A DNA stretch of 64,000 nt, from NCBI GenBank assembly GCA_001725355.1, contig MEGD01000001.1:1-64000 (forward strand), read 5' to 3'. Source of the DNA: Novosphingobium sp. SCN 66-18. GTDB taxonomy: Bacteria; Pseudomonadota; Alphaproteobacteria; Sphingomonadales; Sphingomonadaceae. The position numbers and the translations under genes were made by a program. Below are positions 7,704-14,874 of this stretch, piece after piece (within the stretch, counting starts at the first letter, position 1; every line of letters starts with the position of its first letter). The notes below the pieces were generated by a model. The model was given only the letters and a program-made list of their open reading frames with translations. It had not been told where the DNA came from and made no database searches.

Positions 7704-9857
7704 TTGGCAAGCAACGCCCCGATTCGGACCCAGACGACAAGCTTCTGCCGGTTATGCGAGGCCTTCTGCGGGACGGTGGTGACGGTCGAGGACGGCCGCC
7801 CGGTCAAGCTGACGCCGGATCGCGACAATCCGCACACGCAGGGGCATATCTGCGTCAAGGGCGCGGCGATCGTCGACATAGCCAACGATCCCGACCGCGT
7901 GCTGCGGCCGCTGAAACGCGTCGGCGGCCCCGGCGAATTTGCCGAGGTTTCGTGGGACCAGGCGATCGATGATATTGCGGCGCGGCTGAAGGCGATCATC
8001 GACACCCACGGGCCTCAGGCGGTCGCGACCTATTTCGGCAATCCCGGCGCCTTTTCGACCGACACGTTCATGGCGAGCCAATGGTTCCTTTCGAGGATCG
8101 GCAGCACCAAGTTCTACGCGGCAGGGTCGCAGGACAGCACTTCGCGCCACCTCGCGAGCTGGATTCTCTATGGCGTCGCCTTTCGCAACGCGATCCCGGA
8201 CCTGCCGAACTGCGATTTCCTGATCATAACGGGCGCCAATCCGCTGGTATCGCACGGCGGCCTGCTCACCGCGCCACGGATGCGCCACGATCTGGACGCC
8301 ATCGCCGAACGCGGCCGGGTGATCGTGATCGATCCGCGCCGGACCGAAACCGCGAAACGCTACGAGCATGTCGCGATCCAGCCCGACGCCGACGCGTGGC
8401 TTCACGCGGCGATGCTCAAGGTCATGATCGGCGCGGGCGTGGTCGACGAGGCCTTCCTTGCCGCGCATTGCACCGGCTGGGACGATCTGCGCACGGCCGT
8501 TACCCAGGTCGATCTCGACGAGGCCGCGACCGCAACCGGCATCCGGCGCGACACCATTGAACGCCTTGCGCTCGATTTCGCAGCCGCGCCGCGCGCCGCG
8601 ATGTACGGCCGGGTGGGCCTGTGCCGCGGCCGTTTCTCGACGATCGCCAACCTGCTGCTCGATGCGATCAACATCGCGGGCGGCAAGTTCGGCAAGCCGG
8701 GCGGGTCGACCTTCGGTGCCTTTCCGCTCGCCGAAGGCGCCGAACCGCTCTCGGGCTATGGCGAACATCGCACGCGGATCGGCAACCTGCCGGTCGTTGC
8801 GGGCCTGATGCCCGCCGCCGCGCTGCCCGACGACATATTGCAACCGGGCGAAGGCCAGGTTCGCGCGATGATGGTCGTCGCCGGCAACCCGGTCCTGTCC
8901 GCGCCGGGGGGCGAGCGGCTCGAACGGGCACTCGAATCGCTCGACCTGCTGTTCTCGGTCGATCTCTACGTGACCGAAACGAACCGCTTCGCGCACTATA
9001 TCCTGCCCGCGGCCACCTTCCTCGAAAAGGACGACATCCCGCTGATCGGGCTGTCGCACATGGTGCGACCCTATATCCAGTACGCCCGCGCGGCCGTGCC
9101 GCCGATGGGCGAGGCGCGGGAGGAAAAGGCGATTTTCGACGATCTCGTCGCGCGCATGGGGCTCGGCTCGATCGCGCCAACCCCGGGCCTGCGCTGGCTG
9201 GAGCGGCAGGGCATGGCGATCACCCCGCTGACGCTGGTCGAACTGGCGCTCCGCCATGGCCCGCTCGGCAAACGGCGCGGCGACCAAGCGCTCAGTTTCG
9301 CAAAGCTTGCGGATATGCCGCACGGAACGATGCTCGACCTGCCCCTCACTTACGACGGCTGGGCCGACCATATCGCCACCGGCGATCGCAAGATCCGCCT
9401 GTGGCATCCGATCGTCGCCGACGAATTCGCGCGCTTCGCCACCCGGCGGGCTCCGGCAACCGGCGACGGCATGCTGAAGCTTTTCAGCCAGCGCAAGCTC
9501 AAGTCGATGAACAGCTGGATGCACAATCCGGAAAAGCTGGCGCGTTCACAGGGGCCGGCGCTGCTCGTCCACCCCGCCGACGCCGCCCGATACGGCCTCA
9601 GCGATGGCGGTCGGGCCAGGGTGGCGAACGCACATGGCGCCGTCGAAGTCGCGGTTGAAGTGACCGAAGACGTGGTCGAGGGCGCGGTCTGCTATCCGCA
9701 CGGATGGGGCCACAATGGCGGCTGGCGCCATGCCAACACCCTGCCCGGCGCGAACATCAACCTGCTGCTCGGGCTCGGGCCGGAGGCAGTCGAGCGCGTT
9801 TCGGGAACGACGTTCATCGACGGTATCCCGGTGACGGTCACGCCGATCGCGGCCTGA
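7704..9857 (+). CDS. Molybdopterin-dependent oxidoreductase (formate dehydrogenase/BisC-like family)
   Basis: TTG 7704 is chosen because the purine-rich block GGAGGGAGAGG at 7690-7700 is right before it. The 717-residue protein has an N-terminal [4Fe-4S] motif C15-x2-C18-x3-C22 with C50 in G-H-I-C-V-K-G, followed by the molybdopterin guanine dinucleotide domains (I-T-G-A-N-P, V-I-D-P-R-R-T-E-T-A) and a C-terminal dinucleotide-binding domain (H-P-x-D-A-A-R-Y-G-L). There is no Tat signal, so it is probably cytoplasmic. No cysteine or selenocysteine is obvious at the usual molybdenum-ligand position near residue 145 (G-S-Q-D-S-T-S-R). No partner subunit is adjacent. The substrate is unknown. Confidence 0.85.
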   Translation: MASNAPIRTQTTSFCRLCEAFCGTVVTVEDGRPVKLTPDRDNPHTQGHICVKGAAIVDIANDPDRVLRPLKRVGGPGEFAEVSWDQAIDDIAARLKAIIDTHGPQAVATYFGNPGAFSTDTFMASQWFLSRIGSTKFYAAGSQDSTSRHLASWILYGVAFRNAIPDLPNCDFLIITGANPLVSHGGLLTAPRMRHDLDAIAERGRVIVIDPRRTETAKRYEHVAIQPDADAWLHAAMLKVMIGAGVVDEAFLAAHCTGWDDLRTAVTQVDLDEAATATGIRRDTIERLALDFAAAPRAAMYGRVGLCRGRFSTIANLLLDAINIAGGKFGKPGGSTFGAFPLAEGAEPLSGYGEHRTRIGNLPVVAGLMPAAALPDDILQPGEGQVRAMMVVAGNPVLSAPGGERLERALESLDLLFSVDLYVTETNRFAHYILPAATFLEKDDIPLIGLSHMVRPYIQYARAAVPPMGEAREEKAIFDDLVARMGLGSIAPTPGLRWLERQGMAITPLTLVELALRHGPLGKRRGDQALSFAKLADMPHGTMLDLPLTYDGWADHIATGDRKIRLWHPIVADEFARFATRRAPATGDGMLKLFSQRKLKSMNSWMHNPEKLARSQGPALLVHPADAARYGLSDGGRARVANAHGAVEVAVEVTEDVVEGAVCYPHGWGHNGGWRHANTLPGANINLLLGLGPEAVERVSGTTFIDGIPVTVTPIAA

Positions 9858-10457
9858 TCAGCGCGCCATCACCGTCGGCGCCAGAAAATCGCGGACCAGC
9901 GCGTCCATGCTGGCGCGATCGTCCAGATCCTCGGCGGGGCGCTGAAGCAGCGCGCGATAGACGAAGCTCAGCCACCATTCGATCCGCTGGACCGAAATAT
10001 CGGTCCGTCCCCGTCCCGTTGCCGCGATCCGTTCGATCACCGGCGCCCAATAGTCGTGCATCATCCGCTCGATGACCTGAGAATGCTCGGCGAGCTCGTT
10101 GACATAGCCCATCGACCCTTCCTCGAAGAGGCCTTCGAAGATCGGCATGGCGCGGGCGGCATCGACGAGCGCCAGCACCGCGGCCGACAGCAGCGCCTCC
10201 CCTTCCAGATCGTCCGGAATGTTGTTCTTGGCGCGCTCGTTCACCAACGCGCCCTCGCGCAGCAGCACCGCCGTCGCCAGTTGCTGCTTGTTGGGGAAAT
10301 AGTTGTAGATCGTCTGGCGCGTGATCCCCGAACCCTTGGCCACGGCTTCCATCCGCAAACGCTTGTAGCCGACCTTCGCGATCACCTGATTCGCGGCGTC
10401 CAATATGCGGGCCTGCGTCCGGCGCGCGACGTCAGTTTCAAGTTCCGTATCCATCAT
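9858..10457 (-). CDS. TetR/AcrR family transcriptional regulator
   Basis: I start at ATG 10457, giving 199 residues; an ATG at 10511 would add 18 residues of unconvincing sequence. The N-terminal helix-turn-helix is clear: R-I-L-D-A-A-N-Q-V-I-A-K-V-G-Y then I-T-R-Q-T-I-Y-N-Y-F-P-N-K. The rest is a helical ligand-binding domain. The gene is convergent with the molybdoenzyme (stops adjacent) and divergent from the amidohydrolase at 10542. A GAC...GTC palindrome lies between the divergent starts and again at 7599-7618, so it probably represses itself, the amidohydrolase-SDR pair and the receptor-P450-EthD operon. The ligand is unknown. Confidence 0.85.
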   Translation of the reverse strand: MMDTELETDVARRTQARILDAANQVIAKVGYKRLRMEAVAKGSGITRQTIYNYFPNKQQLATAVLLREGALVNERAKNNIPDDLEGEALLSAAVLALVDAARAMPIFEGLFEEGSMGYVNELAEHSQVIERMMHDYWAPVIERIAATGRGRTDISVQRIEWWLSFVYRALLQRPAEDLDDRASMDALVRDFLAPTVMAR

Positions 10458-10483
10458 CCAACCCGCAGAAAATCTCAAAATTT

Positions 10484-10503
10484 GACGAAAATTATTTTTT
10501 GTC
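10484..10503. promoter_or_regulatory. Probable TetR operator, GAC...GTC type (copy 2)
   Basis: Read on the minus strand this is GACAAAAAATAATTTTCGTC, 16 of 20 bases like 7599-7618. It sits 27-46 bases from the TetR start and 39-58 bases from the amidohydrolase start, as expected for an autorepressor operator in a divergent promoter. Confidence 0.55.
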
Positions 10504-10541
10504 GCATTCATCCCGCATAACGACATACCGGGAGAATTGTC

Positions 10542-12284
10542 ATGTACGGATTCGACCTCGTCATCAAGAACGGGACGATCATCGACGGCACGCGCTTTCC
10601 GCGCTTCCGATCCGACATTGGAATCAAGGACGGGAAAATCGCGCGGATCGGGTATATTGCGGATCCCGGAAGCGCGCGCGTGGTCGACGCCAACGGGCTG
10701 ATCGTCGCCCCCGGTCACATCGACACCCACACCCATTATGACGCGCAGATCTTCTGGGACCCGACCTGCTCAAACGCGGGAGAGAACGGTATCACCACCG
10801 TCGTTACGGGCAACTGCGGCTTCGGCTTCGCCCCCGTCCACGTGCAGGATCGCGAGCGCGCGATGCTCATGATGGAAACCACCGAGCAGGTTCCCGCGAT
10901 CCAGATGCAAACCGCGCTCCCCTGGTCGTGGGAAACCTTTCCCGAGCTTGTCGAGGCGATGCGGCGGACACCCAAGGCGGTCAACCTCACCATGTTCCTG
11001 CCGCTCAACGCGGTGATGTTCTACGTGATGGGCGAGGACGCGAAGCATCGCCGCCCGACCCCGCCCGAAATCGAAGCGATCAAGGAACTGATACACGAGG
11101 CGATGGATGCCGGCGCGTGCGGCCTGTCGCTGAGCTTCATGGGGCGCGAGAACAACCATGTCGACATCGATGGATCAGCGATGCCAACCGACATCATGCA
11201 TCCGGACGACGCCGTCGCCATGGCAAGCGCGCTTCGGGACCGGCAGGAAGGGATCATCCAGGTCATCGCGCAGATCGGCCCGGTGGGCGACCGCAGCATC
11301 AGCGAAAGGCTGGCGCGCGAGACGGGCCGCCCGATCCTGCACAACGTGTTCTCGGTCAGCGAATATACTCCGGACCTCCACCGCCAGAGCATGGCGTGGC
11401 TGGACGCGATGAACGAAGAGGACGGCGTCGAGATGTACGCCGCAACCGTCATCTGCCGCGCCTGGAACGAGACCGAGCTCTTCAACTCGCCCGGCTGTTC
11501 GCTCGACGCGCTCGACGTCTATCGCGAGCTGACGTTCTGCAAGGACGCCGCCGAAAAGCGCGCGAAGCTGCTCGATCCCGAATTCCGCCGCCGTTTCAAC
11601 GAAAGCTACGACCCGGTGATGTTCGAGGCGACCGCCGGCGGGCTTGCCGATTATACCGTGATCGGAATGGGCGAAGGCTCGAACGATGCGAAGGGCTATC
11701 TCGGTAAGACCTTGGGCGAGATAGCCGCCGCCGAAGGCAAGACCGAAGTCGATGCCTTTATCGACACCGCGCTGGAAAGCGATCTCCGGATCGAACTCAA
11801 GACACCCGGCATCGCGATCGACCCCGCGAAAGTCGCCGATCTGCTGTCGAACAGCCGCGTTCTCGCTGGTGCGTCGGACGGCGGGGCGCATACCAAGAAC
11901 TTCAGCGGAGGCCAGTGGACCACCGACCTGATCCTGTGGCTCGTGCGCGACAACGCTTTCCTCTCGCTCGAGGACATGCACTACCGCCTTTCCTACCAGC
12001 CCGCGCGCGCGATGGGCATCAAGGATCGTGGCGCGCTGCTGGAAGGCATGGCGGCGGACATCCTCGTCTATGATCTCGCCGAACTCTATTTCGACCAGGA
12101 CCGTTTCGACGTGGTCCATGACCAGCCCGGCGGCGACTGGCGGCGCAAGGCGCGCGCCGGCGGATACCGCCAGATCTTCGTGAACGGCGTGCAGACGTTC
12201 GAGCGCGACCAGCCGCTCGGCACGACTCCCGGCGTCTATCTCGGTGATGGTGCGTCTCGACCGCAGATCGCCCGCGCCGCCTGA
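10542..12284 (+). CDS. Amidohydrolase, N-acyl-D-amino-acid deacylase-like
   Basis: The 580-residue protein begins Y-G-F-D-L-V-I-K-N-G-T-I-I-D-G-T, the composite beta-domain start of the amidohydrolase superfamily. The metal-binding motif G-H-I-D-T-H-T-H-Y-D lies near residue 65, and V-V-T-G-N-C-G-F-G and a late S-D-G-G-A-H-T complete the D-aminoacylase-type pattern. Family members hydrolyse N-acyl-D-amino acids or cyclic amides in the cytoplasm with one or two zinc ions. GGGAGAA precedes the ATG. An SDR gene follows after 4 bases, so the two are co-transcribed, and the TetR gene is divergent. The real substrate is probably an intermediate of this island's pathway. Confidence 0.85.
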   Translation: MYGFDLVIKNGTIIDGTRFPRFRSDIGIKDGKIARIGYIADPGSARVVDANGLIVAPGHIDTHTHYDAQIFWDPTCSNAGENGITTVVTGNCGFGFAPVHVQDRERAMLMMETTEQVPAIQMQTALPWSWETFPELVEAMRRTPKAVNLTMFLPLNAVMFYVMGEDAKHRRPTPPEIEAIKELIHEAMDAGACGLSLSFMGRENNHVDIDGSAMPTDIMHPDDAVAMASALRDRQEGIIQVIAQIGPVGDRSISERLARETGRPILHNVFSVSEYTPDLHRQSMAWLDAMNEEDGVEMYAATVICRAWNETELFNSPGCSLDALDVYRELTFCKDAAEKRAKLLDPEFRRRFNESYDPVMFEATAGGLADYTVIGMGEGSNDAKGYLGKTLGEIAAAEGKTEVDAFIDTALESDLRIELKTPGIAIDPAKVADLLSNSRVLAGASDGGAHTKNFSGGQWTTDLILWLVRDNAFLSLEDMHYRLSYQPARAMGIKDRGALLEGMAADILVYDLAELYFDQDRFDVVHDQPGGDWRRKARAGGYRQIFVNGVQTFERDQPLGTTPGVYLGDGASRPQIARAA

Positions 12285-12288
12285 TCGC

Positions 12289-13074
12289 ATGCTTCAGGAC
12301 AGGGTCATTCTCGTCGTCGGCGGATCGACGGGCATCGGACGCGCGACCGCCATCGCTTGCGGGCAGGCCGGGGCGATCGTCGTCGTCGGCGCCCGCGATC
12401 ATGCAAAGGCCGAAGAGGTTGCCACTGAAGCGGCCAGCGCCGGGGCGGCCCGGACGCTGGCGCTGCCGGTCGACGTGCGCAGCTCCGACGAAGTCGATGC
12501 CTTCGTTTCCAAGGCGACGGATACCTTCGGCCGCCTTGACGGCGCGGTGAACAACGCTGGCATCGAAGGACGCATGGCGCCGATGCACGATCTCACCGAC
12601 GCCGACTATGCCGAGATCATGGACGTCAACGCGCGCGGCGTCTTCTTTGCGATGCGCGCCGAGATCGCCGCCATGGGCGCGGCCGGCGGCGCGATCGTCA
12701 ATGTCGGATCGGTCGGCTCGTTCACCGGGCTCGTCGGACAGTCGGTCTATGCCGCATCCAAGCATGCCGTCTGGGCGCTTACCCGTTCGGCAGCGGTCGA
12801 AAACGCCGGGCGCGGAATCCGCATCAACATGATCGCCCCGGCCGGCACCGAGACCCCGATGCTTCACCGCGTGCTGCAGGGAAATGTGGAGGCAATGCGT
12901 AGCGCGGCCAGGATGCATCCGATCGGCCGGTTCGGCACGCCCGAAGAGAGCGCCGCGGCGATCGTCTGGCTGCTCTCCGATGCCTCCTCGTTCGTCTGCG
13001 GCCAGTCGATCGGGGTCGACGGTGGCTATTCGGCGACGCTCGGCTTCAACCCGCAGGCCGCGCTCGCCGATTAA
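12289..13074 (+). CDS. Short-chain dehydrogenase/reductase
   Basis: The start is set at ATG 12289 because the sequence then runs straight into the Rossmann fold (R-V-I-L-V-V-G-G-S-T-G-I-G-R-A). The 261-residue product has N-N-A-G, the serine of V-G-S-V-G-S, and the catalytic Y-A-A-S-K. The C-terminal G-V-D-G-G-Y-S is typical of classical SDRs. It should interconvert an alcohol and a ketone with NAD(P)H in the cytoplasm. It follows the amidohydrolase by 4 bases and overlaps the convergent TetR gene by 4 bases. Nothing in the sequence identifies its substrate. Confidence 0.9.
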   Translation: MLQDRVILVVGGSTGIGRATAIACGQAGAIVVVGARDHAKAEEVATEAASAGAARTLALPVDVRSSDEVDAFVSKATDTFGRLDGAVNNAGIEGRMAPMHDLTDADYAEIMDVNARGVFFAMRAEIAAMGAAGGAIVNVGSVGSFTGLVGQSVYAASKHAVWALTRSAAVENAGRGIRINMIAPAGTETPMLHRVLQGNVEAMRSAARMHPIGRFGTPEESAAAIVWLLSDASSFVCGQSIGVDGGYSATLGFNPQAALAD

Positions 13075-13691
13075 TGCGCCAGCAGTCCGCCGACGATCAG
13101 TTCGCTTACCGTTCGCGCGTAGCGTTCGACGAGGTCGTGATCGAGCGCGCCATCGCCCAGGATCGTGCGCCGCGACTGCACCGACGAGAACAGGTGCGCG
13201 CAGGCGCCATCGATCGCGAAGCTCACCAGGTTGGCGTCGACCGCGCGAAACGCGCCGCATGCGATGCCTTCGGCAATCATCGCCCGCCGTGCCTCGATCA
13301 CCGGCTGCACAAAGGTCGCACCCACTTTCGCCGAGGCCTCGGGCGACGCCTCGCGCAGCAGTTTCTGGAGCAGGCGATTGAGATAGGGCCTTTCGAAGTA
13401 GGCCTCGATCAATCCCTTGATATGGCTTTCGATCTTGGCCGCCGGGGGCATATCGGTGGCAAGCAGACGTTCGAGATGTGCCGAGGCACGCCGTGCGTCG
13501 CCCTCGATGATCGCGATCATCAGCCCTTCGCGGTTGCCGAAATAATAGCTGACGAGCGCGACATTGGTGCCGGCGCGCTCCGAAATGTCGGCGATCGACA
13601 CTTCGAGCAGCCCGCGCTCGATCATCAGGCTGCGCGCCGCTTCGACGATACGCTGCGCCGTTGCCGGCTGGTCGGTCACGTCCTCGGCCAT
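13071..13691 (-). CDS. TetR family transcriptional regulator (end of the thiolase-crotonase operon)
   Basis: The 206-residue protein has an N-terminal helix-turn-helix (I-V-E-A-A-R-S-L-M-I-E-R-G then T-N-V-A-L-V-S-Y-Y-F-G-N-R-E-G) and a TetR C-terminal domain. It starts 10 bases after the CoA-transferase stop on the same strand, so it is the last gene of an operon that begins at 17216. That layout fits autoregulation through the TTAAATG palindromes at 17240-17279. The same palindrome in front of the molybdoenzyme suggests a two-promoter regulon. Regulators of CoA-linked catabolism often sense acyl-CoA intermediates, which is a reasonable guess here. Confidence 0.87.
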   Translation of the reverse strand: MAEDVTDQPATAQRIVEAARSLMIERGLLEVSIADISERAGTNVALVSYYFGNREGLMIAIIEGDARRASAHLERLLATDMPPAAKIESHIKGLIEAYFERPYLNRLLQKLLREASPEASAKVGATFVQPVIEARRAMIAEGIACGAFRAVDANLVSFAIDGACAHLFSSVQSRRTILGDGALDHDLVERYARTVSELIVGGLLAH

Positions 13692-13701
13692 GCTGCCCCT
13701 G

Positions 13702-14874
13702 TCATCGCTTCTTCAGCCCCGCGCGGATCCGGTCGGACTGTTCACCCAGCCGCGGGGCATGACGCTTGGCCGATCCGAGCGGCTTTGCAAAGCGGACGGG
13801 ATGCTCCATGGCGAAATAGCCGCCTTCGCTCGGATGCTCCTGCCGCGAGAAAAAGCCCGTCGCCGCCAGATGGGGGTCATCCATGATATCGGCGATGTCG
13901 CGCACCGGCTGCGCCGGAATTTGCGCCGCATGGCATTTCGCAACCAGTTCGGCTGTGGTGAAGGCCGGGGTCAACCGGGCCATCTCTCGGTAAAGCAGCG
14001 GCAGATTGTCCGTCCGCGCCTTGCGGGTGGCGAACCGCTCGTCCTTCAAGAACGCCGAATGTCCGAGCACCTCGAACACGCGCGGCCACGCTTCGTCGGT
14101 ATAGGGCACGATGCTGACGAAGCCGTCGCGCGTCGGGAAGGGTTGCCGGTCGGGATCGATCTGGCGGAAATAGCCCACGGGCGCGTTCGGGGGATCGAAG
14201 GTCAGCCCGGCCAGATGTTCGAGCAGCATGAAATGGCTGAAGGCTTCGAACATCGCGATCTCCACCTTCTGTCCCTCACCCGTCCGGAGTTTGTGGACCA
14301 CGGCCGCGAGCACCGCATAGGCGGCGTGGAGGCCCGCGACCTTGTCGGCGATCAGCGACGGCAGATAGCGCGCCCGCGGATCGCCATCGACGCGCGGCAG
14401 CAAGGTTGCCGTTCCCGTCGCGGCCTGGATCACGTCATCATAGGCCTGCAGGTCGGCATAGGGGCCGTTCTGCCCGAACCCCACGCAATGCGCATAGATG
14501 ATGCCGGGATTGATCGCCCGCACCGCGTCATAATCGAGCCCCAGCCGCTCGACCGCCTTGCCGCGCACGTTCAGCACGAACACGTCGGCCTCTTCGAGCA
14601 GCGCCTTCATGCAGGCCAGATCGTCGGGGGCCTTGAGGTCGAGCGCGATCGACTGTTTGCCGCGGTTGATCGCCATGAAGCTGGGGCTCATGCCGGGGGT
14701 CGCCGCGGCCTTGCCCGACCAGCGGAATGCGTCGCCCGTACCCGGCGCCTCGACCTTGATCACCTCGGCGCCAAGGTCGGCTAGGATATGCGTGCAATAG
14801 GGGCCGAAGACGACGCTCGTCAGATCGACCACCTTTATCCCTTCCAGCATGGGCTTGCCGTCCATTGCCATCAT
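13702..14874 (-). CDS. Family III CoA-transferase (CaiB/BaiF type)
   Basis: The 390-residue product begins M-L-E-G-I-K-V-V-D-L-T-S-V-V-F-G-P-Y-C-T near residue 8, followed by L-G-A-E-V-I-K-V-E-A-P-G-T-G-D, G-K-Q-S-I-A-L-D-L-K and the subgroup's V-E-I-A-M-F-E around the catalytic region. In canonical members an Asp stands at that position (V-D-V-S/A-M); here it appears as V-E-I-A, a conservative change. Such enzymes move CoA between organic acids in the cytoplasm. Its ATG overlaps the stop of the thiolase-crotonase gene as TGATG, so it is translationally coupled and probably activates the substrate which that fusion then degrades. Confidence 0.88.
   Translation of the reverse strand: MMAMDGKPMLEGIKVVDLTSVVFGPYCTHILADLGAEVIKVEAPGTGDAFRWSGKAAATPGMSPSFMAINRGKQSIALDLKAPDDLACMKALLEEADVFVLNVRGKAVERLGLDYDAVRAINPGIIYAHCVGFGQNGPYADLQAYDDVIQAATGTATLLPRVDGDPRARYLPSLIADKVAGLHAAYAVLAAVVHKLRTGEGQKVEIAMFEAFSHFMLLEHLAGLTFDPPNAPVGYFRQIDPDRQPFPTRDGFVSIVPYTDEAWPRVFEVLGHSAFLKDERFATRKARTDNLPLLYREMARLTPAFTTAELVAKCHAAQIPAQPVRDIADIMDDPHLAATGFFSRQEHPSEGGYFAMEHPVRFAKPLGSAKRHAPRLGEQSDRIRAGLKKR

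Noticed and set aside
7752-9524. Long open frame on the minus strand (590 codons)
   Set aside because: It lies wholly inside the molybdoenzyme gene, has no domain motif, and shows the Arg/Ala/Gly-rich look of an antisense frame in GC-rich coding DNA.
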